Source: Eremothecium cymbalariae DBVPG#7215
Taxonomy: Eukaryota; Ascomycota; Saccharomycetes; Saccharomycetales; Saccharomycetaceae
Direction: 5' to 3'
Assembly: GCF_000235365.1 (NCBI RefSeq)
Contig: NC_016450.1
Location: 620,001 to 684,000, forward strand
DNA: 64,000 bases
The notes beneath the pieces are model-generated. The model did no database searches. It had not been told where the DNA came from and saw only the letters and a list, made by a program, of their open reading frames with translations. Positions 1 to 9,636 of the stretch are shown piece by piece. The first letter of the stretch is position 1, and the number at the start of each line of letters is the position of its first letter. The position numbers and the translations under genes are program-made.

Positions 1-633
1 TAGATTGAAAAGCATGGGCAATTCTGTTTTGAGCAGGTCATTATAATAATCATATTCTTGCTGGGCCACCTGTAGCTCAGCTTCAGCCTTGTACATCTTT
101 TCATCGTCTTTCACAGAGCGCTCTTTCTTGGTCTCGTACTTCCGATGGGCGTTCAAACGCCTGTCCAGGTCTAGTTTTTTATGGTTACGCTTAGTAGCCA
201 TCTTACGGATAGAGTTTATTACCTTTAGCAAGTCCTGTGCGGGGCGAACGATCTTGTCCTCTATCAATTCCAGGTCTGGCTTCAATGTGCTCTGTAAATC
301 ATTAACAAGCTCCCGGTACTGTTCAGAAGCAGCAATCCCCTGCGGGTTGTCTTCAACAACTACAGCATCGAGATTAGACACAGCACCGCTAATAGGCTTA
401 AAAATTTCCTCCATCGCCTTAGCAAACCCAATTTGATGTTCTAACATCCCGTTGACAGCCATAAAATACCTCTTGGATTCATTGGTTAACTTCTGCGTTT
501 CCACTTCAAGCTCCTTGAACCGCCGTTCAGCATCCATGTACACCGAATCAGTAGTCTGCTCCCCCATATTAAACTTTTGTCTAAATGATTGGGGAGCCCT
601 TGTTACTGCCTTACCTAACCCTCTGATAGACAT
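1..633 (-). CDS. RVS167: Rvs167-like BAR-domain amphiphysin (N-terminal part, cut by window edge)
   Basis: The reverse strand is open from an ATG at 633 to the left edge, giving 211 residues. It begins [20 protein letters not shown] and continues through the phrases [14 protein letters not shown] and [14 protein letters not shown], which match the N-terminal BAR domain of S. cerevisiae Rvs167 from memory. The BAR dimer with Rvs161 binds and bends membrane at endocytic sites and acts with actin patches in vesicle scission; the family also has a Gly/Pro/Ala linker and a C-terminal SH3 domain, which would lie outside this window. Residue spacing fits Rvs167 rather than Rvs161, which has a different N-terminus. 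CIN10 lies next door and divergent, as in S. cerevisiae (YDR387C-YDR388W). Identity is strong; completeness cannot be judged. Confidence 0.95.
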   Translation of the reverse strand, partial: MSIRGLGKAVTRAPQSFRQKFNMGEQTTDSVYMDAERRFKELEVETQKLTNESKRYFMAVNGMLEHQIGFAKAMEEIFKPISGAVSNLDAVVVEDNPQGIAASEQYRELVNDLQSTLKPDLELIEDKIVRPAQDLLKVINSIRKMATKRNHKKLDLDRRLNAHRKYETKKERSVKDDEKMYKAEAELQVAQQEYDYYNDLLKTELPMLFNL

Positions 634-1406
634 TACCTTCCTGACTTAGTGCTTTAGTATTCCTTTCTTTTACTTTCCTTTTTTTTCCTAATAAATGGGC
701 AGCTCAATAAACTGGATAGAACCACTCTTACTGTTATCTTACACAGCAATAACTCGTTTGTCGTTGACTTACTTTTATAAATATAGGGGCTCAACTTCTC
801 AGCGTTTACGTTTTGTTTTATTTTCTTCGAGGCAAAAAACCGCTCTGGAGTTCAAGAGTCATTGTGAACGATAATGACAATTCAGAAGATGCCGTTTGAA
901 TGATTTGACCAAGTCTAATATGAGAACAGGCACCTTATAGACAATATTTATCTTCACAGGATGGGATATATGCACTAGGGCACTGCTAGATCTTTTGAGT
1001 ACCCTTGAGAGCTCTTAGAGAGCTTCGCTCGTTTTTCTGTTGCCCGTGTCAGTCAATGTACATCACAAGTAAGAGATGAAGCGACTACGACGTCATAAAA
1101 CAAAAAACGGTAGCAATAGTCTATATATAATGAATAATAGGGCAAACACGTATATATATTGTCTAGGAGTTAAGAGTTATATAGTGCAAGTTGGCAAGGG
1201 ATTAAACTTCAATCAAATATTAAAAAGAAGATTAACTAACGAATATAGGAAAAGGACTTGCAAATAGCGGTTCCTATCCTCTCATTTGATTTTTTTTTGC
1301 GTGTAGACAGGAAAGACTCAATAATTCGTTGTTTCTGGAGTTAGGTGAGGTGTGTTGCTATTTCGTAAAGCTGTGCAGCGGGACACAATAACCAAAGTGA
1401 ATAGAT
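634..1406. other. Intergenic region between divergent RVS167 and CIN10
   Basis: This 773-bp stretch holds the promoters of the two divergent genes. The only open frame in it (1076-1267, 63 codons) has low-complexity Lys/Arg/Asn composition and no family resemblance, so I do not call it. No tRNA or snoRNA signature was seen. Confidence 0.6.
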
Positions 1407-3080
1407 ATGAGTTTGGATACAATAAGGAATGCATTTGAAAGGAATATAGCTGGTACGACTACCCTGGACGAAGAGCTTGAAAGAGCAGGAAATTCATATG
1501 TCCATGATTCTTCTCATTGCTCTGTGTTCACAGATACCACCAGTGATGACATAGATCATGTGGCAACTTCGGTTAGCTGTAGAACGGGTGTTGCATATGG
1601 AGCGGCTATAGCTTCGGGACTTGTAATCGGATATCAAATTGGGGTCATTGCGGCGGTATTTATATCATTGAAGGCTGAACATCTAGGGCTTCAGGTATTG
1701 TCGGATTTTACTAGGGAAGTTGTAACGAGTGTGACATGCATCGGATGCGTCGTTGGGTCTGTATGCTGGTATTTTTTAACGGATAGATACGGACGGAAGC
1801 CAATTTTGTTAAGTTCTGGGTTTGTTATTGTATTTTCTTCGGTTATAATGGCATTGTCGAATAGTTTAGAGGTCTTGGTATGTGGGAGGCTCATCTCGGG
1901 TGTCGCTGTAGGGGTTGCCGCGCAATGCACGCCCGCTTACTGGGGCGAGATTTCACCTGCCTCGTTAAGAGGTAGCATTATGGCTTCACAGACGGTAGCA
2001 TTAGCAGGCGCTCAGGTAATTGCTTACTTGATTTCGGTTTATTTTATGTCTAAGGACGTGGCTTGGAGATATCTTTTTGGGATAGGTGTTGTGCCTGCAA
2101 TGATATTGTTACTATTTCTAGCCTTTATTCCAGAATCGCCTAAATGGTTAGTTATGAAGGCAAGGATTAATGATGCAGAGGTGACAATTAGGAAGCTATA
2201 TCCGCATGCATCGACTCATCAGGTACAAGTGAAGGTAAAAAAGCTAGTACATGGTTTAGCAAAACTAAGAAGTTCCGAAGACGAGACAGAGCCTCTAATA
2301 GAAAGAAGGGGGAGTAGGAGGAGTTGCATTCCGAAACAATACAGTGGTGCATCCGTGAATTATCCTACAGATGCTAATACAATGAATACAAGACCGTTTT
2401 CTGAAGAGTCTTCCCATGGACGCAAGAGGCAACACGACATGGAAGCGCGCACAAAAAGGGCATTGACTATGGCTTGCATTTTAATGTTCCTTCAACAGAT
2501 CTTAGGGATCAATGCATTCATGTGTTATTCCCCTGTAATATTTGCAAAAATGGGTGCGAAATCACCGTGGATACCTTCATTATTTGTCGCAATAACCAAA
2601 TTTACCTTCGCTTGCATTTCAATAAAATATACCGATAAAGTTGGCAAACGGATGATGCTTTTATGCACAACAGCGATCACGACTATAAGCCTGGTAATGT
2701 GTCATATTGGGATTGAAAACGGGACTTTTGGTTTAATTGTCACCGCTATGCTTATTTGCATTGCTTCTTATGCATCTGCAATGGAGACAATACCATGGAG
2801 CAGCGTGGAATTTTTGCCTTTGAACAGAAGATCCTTTGGCAGCGTTTGCATTTCTTGCACTAATTGGTTAACAAACAGCATAGTTTGTATCAGTTTCTTG
2901 ACTGTAACAAATTATATCGGTTGTGCTAAAAGTGCGCTAATTTTTGCATTTTTTAGTATTCTTAACTGGATATTTGTCTACAACAGGTACCCAGAGATCA
3001 AAGGACTAACGTTGGAAGAGATAGGAACAATCTTTGAAGATGGTATTGATGTGAACTATATTTACAGAAACTACCATTAA
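1407..3080 (+). CDS. CIN10: Sugar-porter family MFS transporter, Cin10-like
   Basis: This 557-residue protein has about twelve hydrophobic segments in two groups of six. Sugar-porter signatures are present: DRYGRKP after the second segment, GRLISGVAVG, and PESPKWL after the sixth. A hydrophilic central loop (roughly residues 270-345) contains a basic stretch before segment seven. The N-terminal about 60 residues are polar and presumably cytoplasmic. Position between RVS167 and MUS81, on the strand opposite both, equals YDR387C in S. cerevisiae, a putative transporter whose substrate is not established; I therefore do not assign one. VPS73 and YBR241C are related proteins that it could be confused with, but position argues for CIN10. 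The ATG at 1407 is the first in frame. Confidence 0.88.
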   Translation: MSLDTIRNAFERNIAGTTTLDEELERAGNSYVHDSSHCSVFTDTTSDDIDHVATSVSCRTGVAYGAAIASGLVIGYQIGVIAAVFISLKAEHLGLQVLSDFTREVVTSVTCIGCVVGSVCWYFLTDRYGRKPILLSSGFVIVFSSVIMALSNSLEVLVCGRLISGVAVGVAAQCTPAYWGEISPASLRGSIMASQTVALAGAQVIAYLISVYFMSKDVAWRYLFGIGVVPAMILLLFLAFIPESPKWLVMKARINDAEVTIRKLYPHASTHQVQVKVKKLVHGLAKLRSSEDETEPLIERRGSRRSCIPKQYSGASVNYPTDANTMNTRPFSEESSHGRKRQHDMEARTKRALTMACILMFLQQILGINAFMCYSPVIFAKMGAKSPWIPSLFVAITKFTFACISIKYTDKVGKRMMLLCTTAITTISLVMCHIGIENGTFGLIVTAMLICIASYASAMETIPWSSVEFLPLNRRSFGSVCISCTNWLTNSIVCISFLTVTNYIGCAKSALIFAFFSILNWIFVYNRYPEIKGLTLEEIGTIFEDGIDVNYIYRNYH

Positions 3081-3137
3081 AAATATAAGTAAAAATAGAG
3101 TTGAAAAAAATAAGAAAATGAAAATGGATATATTTAG

Positions 3138-4970
3138 TTATTTCTTACCAAAAGTGTTCCACAGAGTATCTGAAAGGGCTTTGCCAATTTTCCGGCTCGC
3201 CGGTTGATCTATTAATTCATTGTAAACCATTTCTCTGCCTTCTTCTTCGGATGAGCATTTTAGATACGCCAGCAGCAGAGCTTTAAGTGTTGGGAATTTC
3301 GATTGAATCGCTATTGCCTTTTCTAACGATACGCCTCTTGTCAACATCAACGTTCTAAGGTATAATTCCTTGACAGTCATCATATTAGTTTTTCCTAAAA
3401 CTTCCTGGAAACAATTGTACCCATGACAGCACTCTATTCTACTCCCGTTTCTCTCAAACTGACCTCGGAAGCGGCTTAGAAGAAGCCCATAATCATCTTG
3501 GTTAGAGACATCTTTGGGGCGTATTAACAGCAACGTCTTCTTTTTATAGTACCGTATAATTGAATGAGTCATATTGTGTAGCCATTCTACAGTTTCATCT
3601 GCATTTTTGGTGCGTTTTATGTGAAAGTTATTGTATACTGCGGTCATCCAAATTGATGTTTTCAATGCGTCTTCCATCCCAGACAGTTCAGAAGCACTGG
3701 TCTCTTCGATAAGATAAAATATATGCTTACATTTAGTCTTTTTTAACCTATTTTTTTGTTCCATGAATCTATTATCCTTAATGCTCATTGAAAGGTCATC
3801 AAGTCTCTTCCGCTCTAACAAAAAATTCAATACACACTCCTTACCACTTGCCTTATGCTTTGCAACCCATATAATATCACCCAATGCCAGTACCTTACCT
3901 TCTGCTGCTATTCCACGAGTAGCAAGGGCATTTACAAAGAAATCTCGGTCGCTTTTGGACCTCACTTCTCTATGATCAATATATAATTTAACATCATATT
4001 GTCCGCACTCCCACAGTTCATAAGAGACACCACCCCATCGCGCTTTTATAATGCCATCTTTATAGCCTTTCAACGGGCTAGAACTACGTGGATTCACATT
4101 TTTAGGCGAGGAATAGGCAATCGTGTGCATCCTTCTCACCACCGCTGAAGTATTTGAAATAATGCTAGATTTATCAATAAATGATTGTGTGGTATCTAGT
4201 TCTGCTACACTGACACGCCGAGTTCTAATTAATTCGCTCAAATTAACTGTATTTTCACTTTTTTCGTCTACTAAAGAATTCTCATTCACTTTCTTCTTGT
4301 AATATGAAGAGTCTTCTGGGAAAGTAACGTTCGTCGCCTCCTTCAAGGTCTCCGCCATTCTTTGACCGAGCCCTGTTATCACATATCTGCGTGGTCTGCC
4401 TTGTTCTAAAACCAGGTTACGTTCTATCAAGATTTTAATAGAATTCCATGCGCTATGATACTCCCTAGTAAGTGGATTTGATATAAAACTTGCATCACAA
4501 TATTTAGCGGCCACCTCCACAATCTCTTCTTTCGTTAAACCAGATGAAGGACTCCCAAGTTGTAACATAGCTAACAAAATCGCATACGCACCAGATCTTT
4601 TACGTGGTACATAGCTCCTTTTCTTCTTCTTTGGTGAACCATCCTCATTCCCGCTTTCATCGTTTGTAGCCCTTACACGAATCCTCGAACGTGGGCCGTC
4701 TTCTGATTCAATATGGTTGGATGGTTTGGGAATATTTTCCCTCATATAATATTCATCTAAATGCTTTGAAAGCATATTCTTTATGGCATTTCCTATACCT
4801 TTCACTTTCAATAGCTGATTTGTTTCGGTGATGGCAGATTCATATTTTCTTAGAGATTCGCAAGCTCTAAAGTATACCATGGCCACCTTTTCCTTTCGGG
4901 GGCCACAATTAGCAATTTCCTCCTCTAACCATTTAATGAATAATTGTTTTAAATCACTTGGAAAGCTCAT
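3138..4970 (-). CDS. MUS81: Mus81 structure-specific endonuclease catalytic subunit
   Basis: This 610-residue protein is the XPF-family nuclease that, with Mms4, cuts branched DNA such as replication-fork and recombination intermediates. In order it shows an N-terminal helix-hairpin-helix-like region (about 1-80), a basic linker with KKKKR at about 115, a winged-helix region (about 125-210), and the ERCC4 nuclease domain from about 330. That domain begins VKLYIDHREVRSK and carries the catalytic ERKRLDDLSMSI motif, matching the family ERKxxxD signature, followed by RFMEQKNRLKKT. A C-terminal HhH region ends the protein. S. cerevisiae Mus81 is 632 residues. It sits tail-to-tail with CIN10 and next to elongation factor 2, as in YDR385W-YDR387C. 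The catalytic motif appears intact. Confidence 0.95.
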   Translation of the reverse strand: MSFPSDLKQLFIKWLEEEIANCGPRKEKVAMVYFRACESLRKYESAITETNQLLKVKGIGNAIKNMLSKHLDEYYMRENIPKPSNHIESEDGPRSRIRVRATNDESGNEDGSPKKKKRSYVPRKRSGAYAILLAMLQLGSPSSGLTKEEIVEVAAKYCDASFISNPLTREYHSAWNSIKILIERNLVLEQGRPRRYVITGLGQRMAETLKEATNVTFPEDSSYYKKKVNENSLVDEKSENTVNLSELIRTRRVSVAELDTTQSFIDKSSIISNTSAVVRRMHTIAYSSPKNVNPRSSSPLKGYKDGIIKARWGGVSYELWECGQYDVKLYIDHREVRSKSDRDFFVNALATRGIAAEGKVLALGDIIWVAKHKASGKECVLNFLLERKRLDDLSMSIKDNRFMEQKNRLKKTKCKHIFYLIEETSASELSGMEDALKTSIWMTAVYNNFHIKRTKNADETVEWLHNMTHSIIRYYKKKTLLLIRPKDVSNQDDYGLLLSRFRGQFERNGSRIECCHGYNCFQEVLGKTNMMTVKELYLRTLMLTRGVSLEKAIAIQSKFPTLKALLLAYLKCSSEEEGREMVYNELIDQPASRKIGKALSDTLWNTFGKK

Positions 4971-5282
4971 AATTTCCTCCTACTTGACATTCATCTGCTA
5001 TTTTTACTTTGTATCATTTTTAGTTCTTTCGAGATTTACCTTTTCCGTTTTTAAGAACGCCCCTTCGCACTATCCAGAAATAAAAACACTTACTACTTAG
5101 TACAGGGAATAATGAATAAAAACACATCCCATCGCTTATATTATTCTATTCGTTGATATATTTTGAAAATGTAAATAACCTTTTTAAATCATAAAGCTAT
5201 CTAGGTAAGAAGGGTACAAAGTAGTTAAAAAATTATACATAACATTAACAAGTGAAAAACATCGTGCCCGACAAAAATTGCC
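4971..5282. other. Intergenic MUS81 promoter and EFT 3' region
   Basis: These 312 bp upstream of MUS81 and downstream of the elongation factor gene are AT-rich with T and A runs. An open frame at 4828-5100 overlaps the MUS81 5' end and is a shadow. No separate gene is seen. Confidence 0.55.
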
Positions 5283-7811
5283 TTACAATTTGTCGTAGTA
5301 TTCTTGCCAGCCTGGAACTTCATCCTTCATACCACGTCTCTTTCTGGAAGCAGCAACGATCTCACCAGCCTTGGTTGATGGGTCTAATGGATCAGTGTTC
5401 AAAGTAGCCCAATGGTCAAACACCATCTGTGGGAAAGCTTGACCACCGGTAGCTTGTCTCAACTCACCAGTGAAACCAAATGACTCATTAACTGGCAAGT
5501 ATGCCTTGACAGTGAATAATGGAGTACCAGGCCTTTGTTCTTCAGAAACAACTTGGCCTCTCTTTTTGTTCAAGACAGAGTAAATACCACCAACGGCTTG
5601 TTCTGGACATTGAATTTCGACCAAAAAGACTGGTTCCTGGATCTTTGGTTCAGCCAACAAGAAACCGGCGTAGGTAGCTCTTCTCATGGTTGGCATTATT
5701 TGACCAGCACCTCTATGGATAGCATCAGCGTGCAAGGTGACATCCAATAAATTAATTCTGACGGATCTCATCTGTTCACCGAAGATAGGACCTTCCTTAC
5801 TAGCCCATTGGAACGCAGAGACGACAGAGTCCTTGATCTCATTCAAGTATTGAACAGCCTTAGTTTGGTCAACAACCAAATTTGGACCGTTACCGTCTGG
5901 ACCGAAACACCAGATCTTTCTGGCATCGGTAACATCCCAACCGAAATCATCAGCCATGACCCTAGCTCTGGCCTTGAAATCATCTCTTGGATTAATCTTA
6001 CCAGCTTCAATAGCCAAGGAAACTTCTTCTTCTATTGGTTGAGCCTTCAAGTAGATTCTGTTATGTTTGTTAGGAGACTTAGATAAAGCTACTTGGGAAG
6101 ATTCACCTTCAACAGTTTCTCTGTAAGCAACGACTGGTGGTGAGATCTTCAATGGAATACCAGCGTGGTCGTTTTCTAAATCTTGTAAACAGATCTCCAA
6201 GTGCAACTCACCAGTACCAGCAACAATATGTTCACCGGATTCAGACATGTAAGTCAACACACATGGGTCGGACTTTGACAATCTCTTTAGACCTTCAACC
6301 AATTTTGGTAAGTCGTTGGCGTTTTTGACTTCGACAGCGACTTGAACGACAGGAGACACAGAGAACTTCATGACCTTCATATTGTGAGCGCTTTCAAAAG
6401 TAGTCAAAGTACCAGTCTTCAACAAAAATTGATCAATACCGACCAAACCAACAATGTTACCGGCTGGACAGTCATCGATAGGTTCAACAAATCTACCCAT
6501 CATTAAGACAGCTCTTTGGATAGACTTAATGAATAAGTCCTCCTTCTTACCTGGAACGAAGTTTGGACCTTGGATTCTGACCTTTTGACCAGATTTCACG
6601 GTACCAGAGAAAACTCTACCAAAGGCGTAGAATCTACCCTTATCGGAAGTTGGCACCATCTTGGACACATACAACATCAAATCAGCCTTTGGATCACAGT
6701 TCTTGATAGCAATACATGCTGGGTCATCAGTTGGACCTTCATACAACTGTTCAGCCCTGTAGCTTTGAGCAGTAACTGGAGATGGCAAATGCATGATGAT
6801 CATTTCCAACAAAGCGTCTGCAGCTGGCAAGAACTTTCTCATAACAACCTTCAACAAAGCCTTACCTTCCAAATCCCTTTCTTCGGACTTCAAAGAAATC
6901 TCCAATTTCTGTAACAACACTGGAACCTCATCCTTCTTGAAGTTCATGATAGCAGAAAACAATCTAAAGATAGGGTCCAAGACAAACATGTTGAAAGCTC
7001 TCTCTAATGGCTTGCCATCAGCATCTCTGTCCTTGTTGGACCACTTCTTAGTCTTTGGGTTGAAGTAAGAATCACCCCACAATCTTTCCATCATCTTTTC
7101 TCTGTCAACACCAAACTTCATGGAATATCTGTTGGCAAACTGACGGATAGTGAAAGCCCAACCGTGCAAACCAGAACCGAAAGCCACAGTACCCTTTTGT
7201 GGGTAAACTTGAAGATCACCCAAAACCTCATCAGCATATGTAGAGATAATAACATTCACAGACTCAACAGTTCTGGAGAAAGATTGATACAAATCTTCCT
7301 TGGAAACTTGCAATTCCAACAAAGCTCTGTCAACCTTGTTGATAACAACAACTGGCTTAATCCTCTCACCCAACGCCTGTCTCAAAACAGTCTCGGTTTG
7401 CACACACACACCTTCAACGGTGTCGACAACCACCAAAGCACCATCAGTAACACGCAAAGCGGCAGTAACTTCCGATGAAAAGTCAACGTGACCTGGAGAA
7501 TCAATCAAATTGATTAAAAACGAGTTACCCTCTGTCTTTTGCTTGATATCTTTAACATCCTCCGCAGACATTTCAGAAAACAAAGAAATAGCAGTGGACT
7601 TAATGGTGATACCTCTTTCTTGCTCATCCTTTCTGGTATCAGTGAAACGTGCCTCACCAGCCTTGGCTGCCGAGATGATACCTGCTCTTTGAACCAAAGA
7701 ATCTGTCAAAGTAGACTTACCATGATCAACGTGAGCAATAACGGACATGTTACGAACATTCGTAACCTTGTCCATCAAGCTACGCATTTGGTCAACAGTG
7801 AAAGCAACCAT
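5283..7811 (-). CDS. EFT2: Translation elongation factor 2 (eEF2)
   Basis: At 842 residues this equals the S. cerevisiae length and is near-identical to it by eye. eEF2 is the GTPase that translocates tRNA and mRNA on the 80S ribosome. Visible motifs are the P loop AHVDHGKST (about 26-34), the switch region with [21 protein letters not shown], and the C-terminus [10 protein letters not shown]. The diphthamide loop holds His699 (codon at 5715-5717). Codon use is strongly biased to preferred yeast codons, fitting very high expression. One oddity is Ala702 where S. cerevisiae and human eEF2 have Gly in the His-Arg-Gly-Gly-Gly loop. It has MUS81 on one side (like EFT2, YDR385W) and VPS17 on the other (like EFT1, YOR133W), so it is the single pre-duplication gene. 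Confidence 0.98.
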   Translation of the reverse strand: MVAFTVDQMRSLMDKVTNVRNMSVIAHVDHGKSTLTDSLVQRAGIISAAKAGEARFTDTRKDEQERGITIKSTAISLFSEMSAEDVKDIKQKTEGNSFLINLIDSPGHVDFSSEVTAALRVTDGALVVVDTVEGVCVQTETVLRQALGERIKPVVVINKVDRALLELQVSKEDLYQSFSRTVESVNVIISTYADEVLGDLQVYPQKGTVAFGSGLHGWAFTIRQFANRYSMKFGVDREKMMERLWGDSYFNPKTKKWSNKDRDADGKPLERAFNMFVLDPIFRLFSAIMNFKKDEVPVLLQKLEISLKSEERDLEGKALLKVVMRKFLPAADALLEMIIMHLPSPVTAQSYRAEQLYEGPTDDPACIAIKNCDPKADLMLYVSKMVPTSDKGRFYAFGRVFSGTVKSGQKVRIQGPNFVPGKKEDLFIKSIQRAVLMMGRFVEPIDDCPAGNIVGLVGIDQFLLKTGTLTTFESAHNMKVMKFSVSPVVQVAVEVKNANDLPKLVEGLKRLSKSDPCVLTYMSESGEHIVAGTGELHLEICLQDLENDHAGIPLKISPPVVAYRETVEGESSQVALSKSPNKHNRIYLKAQPIEEEVSLAIEAGKINPRDDFKARARVMADDFGWDVTDARKIWCFGPDGNGPNLVVDQTKAVQYLNEIKDSVVSAFQWASKEGPIFGEQMRSVRINLLDVTLHADAIHRGAGQIMPTMRRATYAGFLLAEPKIQEPVFLVEIQCPEQAVGGIYSVLNKKRGQVVSEEQRPGTPLFTVKAYLPVNESFGFTGELRQATGGQAFPQMVFDHWATLNTDPLDPSTKAGEIVAASRKRRGMKDEVPGWQEYYDKL

Positions 7812-7926
7812 TTTTTTAGTTTAGATACTAGATGATCACGCTAGGGGGGTAAGAGGCAAACTGACACTGAGAAACAGTACATAAGGGTAAAAGGCAGTAG
7901 AGATGAGATGAAAATTTTTCACCAGC

Positions 7927-7934
7927 TTTATATA
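7927..7934 (-). promoter_or_regulatory. TATA box of the eEF2 gene
   Basis: TATATAAA reads on the reverse strand about 115 bp upstream of the eEF2 ATG, a normal distance for a yeast TATA element of a highly expressed gene. Inferred from motif and position only. Confidence 0.6.
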
Positions 7935-7975
7935 GGTAGAGAGAAAAAACTTAAAGGGCGATCACGATGCGTGAG

Positions 7976-7988
7976 ATCACGTCGGACG
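7976..7988 (+). promoter_or_regulatory. Abf1-type site between eEF2 and VPS17
   Basis: ATCACGTCGGACG matches the Abf1 consensus RTCRYBNNNNACG at every fixed position. It lies 165 bp upstream of the eEF2 start and just beyond the VPS17 3' end. Abf1-class general regulatory factors commonly act at translation-apparatus promoters, so a role at eEF2 is plausible but inferred. Confidence 0.5.
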
Positions 7989-8049
7989 TTTTTGGGAAGC
8001 GTTTCTTTTTTAGGAGAAGAGCTGGAGTAGGTTTGGGAGTGGTTGGAAG

Positions 8050-9636
8050 CTAGAATGTACTTGTTCCGAGGATTGTTGCCGCTTGGCGTGCGTCAATTGG
8101 GCCAGTATAGAGGTCCTGTGTGTCTGGAGAAGGTTCCGGGGAGTGTGTGAGATGGGGGATTGTAATGTCGAATTCGGTGTTTTCGATGCAATGGCTAGCG
8201 CGGCGGTCTGCAGTCCAGGAGTCACCTTGGATTGCCGACTGAGAGGGGTTCAAGGTTGGGCTGGAGACTAGTTGTTCGCGGCCTAGACGTGATAGTCCGC
8301 CTTGGGTATCGACGTTTCTCACATCGGAGCGGACTCGTTCCAGTAGGGTGAGTTTTTTGCGCTCGTATTCGATTTTTTTGAGGGTGTACTCCTTGACAGT
8401 GGAAGCTAGGGAATCTACGAGGGAGTCCATCCAGTTTTGTTTTTCTATTAGCATATTATGGGTGACTCTTTGAAGTTTGACGGTGAGTTCGTGCTCACTT
8501 TTTGTGGCGAGTTTAAGTTGGCGGATGGCGTCGTCCACTTTAAGTGGGCTGATATCGCGCTTAGCGCGGAGCCTACGAGCGCTGTCTTGTTTCATCTTTG
8601 TATTCTGCTGAGCTTGGAGGAGTTCCTTCATGAGGAAGTGGCGGTTTGTAAGGGTTTCCTTAACGATGTAGCTATCTTGGACAATCCATTTGAGATCATC
8701 GTAGAGCGTAGCCATTTCGAAGGTAGCCATAACACTGTCAATGTCGCCTACTGCAGTGATTACCTTTCCAAAGCGTCTGTAGAGTTTACTGTGCCTTTCA
8801 TCATCGACTGAGAGGTTATGGAAATTCTGGCCGAAGGCATTTTCTTCTTGGGAGAGCTGTTTTCTAGCTTTGCTCATTCTTAATAGTTTATTCTGGACTT
8901 CCTGACAGATTATATAGATCGATTTCACGAGAGGTCGGAATTCAGCAAGTTCAACAACTTCGTCATAAGGAGGAGGCAGCTGCTTCATGGTTTTCCGACG
9001 TAAACCAGATGCAGGCTGCTTAGCCTTACTCATCGGAGTGTAAGTGTTGAAATCGCTCTCTATGAAATATGCGAGCTCCTCATTGACTATTAGCAATGGG
9101 TCGTTGCAAACTTTGTCTATCCATTTGCTAAAGTTTTTTAAGGTCTTTTGCATATCCTCGTTATTGTTAATGCCAAAACTAGTACTGGGAGGTGGTAAAG
9201 CACATACAAACGTCTCAGGTACCGCACTGCTTAAGTAGTTAAATAGTGCCTGAAACTCATCGTACGTCTTCTTAACATTCTTATGCTGCGACTTGCGAAA
9301 CGTGGGGAGATTTGTAGAGACATCAAATATGATTGTAGGTGATTCTTTGCGAGCAGTTAAAGAGCCAGTTCGTTCTAGCCCTGTTATCTTGGCAACTATA
9401 TGGTACTTTTTGGACTTGCGCTCTGGTAAAAAATCTGGCAATGATTGGGAATCTGCATTCACATTTGCACTCAAATCTTTCGGAGTTCCTGCCATTGCAG
9501 GAGCACCAGTATCTACTACTGCTCCTGCCTCCTCGTTATTTGCTACCGCAACACCAAGATTCTCTTCCGAAGGTTCGGAGAATGGATTATTGTCAACATC
9601 GTTATCGTAAGCGTCATAAGGCACTGTAGATGCCAT
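8050..9636 (-). CDS. VPS17: Vps17 retromer PX-BAR sorting nexin
   Basis: This 528-residue protein starts MASTVPYDAYDNDVDNNPF, close to the remembered start of S. cerevisiae Vps17 (551 residues). After a disordered acidic and Ala-rich N-terminus comes a PX domain (about 100-200, beginning near KKYHIVAKITGLERTG) and then a long helical BAR region (about 220-450) rich in Glu, Lys and Leu; the tail after about 455 is disordered. Vps17 pairs with Vps5 to form the membrane-bending half of retromer, which returns cargo receptors such as Vps10 from endosomes to the Golgi. It is adjacent to elongation factor 2, as YOR132W is to EFT1, and transcribed the same way. The ATG at 9634-9636 fits the conserved N-terminus. 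Confidence 0.93.
   Translation of the reverse strand: MASTVPYDAYDNDVDNNPFSEPSEENLGVAVANNEEAGAVVDTGAPAMAGTPKDLSANVNADSQSLPDFLPERKSKKYHIVAKITGLERTGSLTARKESPTIIFDVSTNLPTFRKSQHKNVKKTYDEFQALFNYLSSAVPETFVCALPPPSTSFGINNNEDMQKTLKNFSKWIDKVCNDPLLIVNEELAYFIESDFNTYTPMSKAKQPASGLRRKTMKQLPPPYDEVVELAEFRPLVKSIYIICQEVQNKLLRMSKARKQLSQEENAFGQNFHNLSVDDERHSKLYRRFGKVITAVGDIDSVMATFEMATLYDDLKWIVQDSYIVKETLTNRHFLMKELLQAQQNTKMKQDSARRLRAKRDISPLKVDDAIRQLKLATKSEHELTVKLQRVTHNMLIEKQNWMDSLVDSLASTVKEYTLKKIEYERKKLTLLERVRSDVRNVDTQGGLSRLGREQLVSSPTLNPSQSAIQGDSWTADRRASHCIENTEFDITIPHLTHSPEPSPDTQDLYTGPIDARQAATILGTSTF

Noticed and set aside
1076..1267. A 63-codon frame upstream of CIN10
   Set aside because: Low-complexity composition, no similarity recognised, and no counterpart in yeast gene order.
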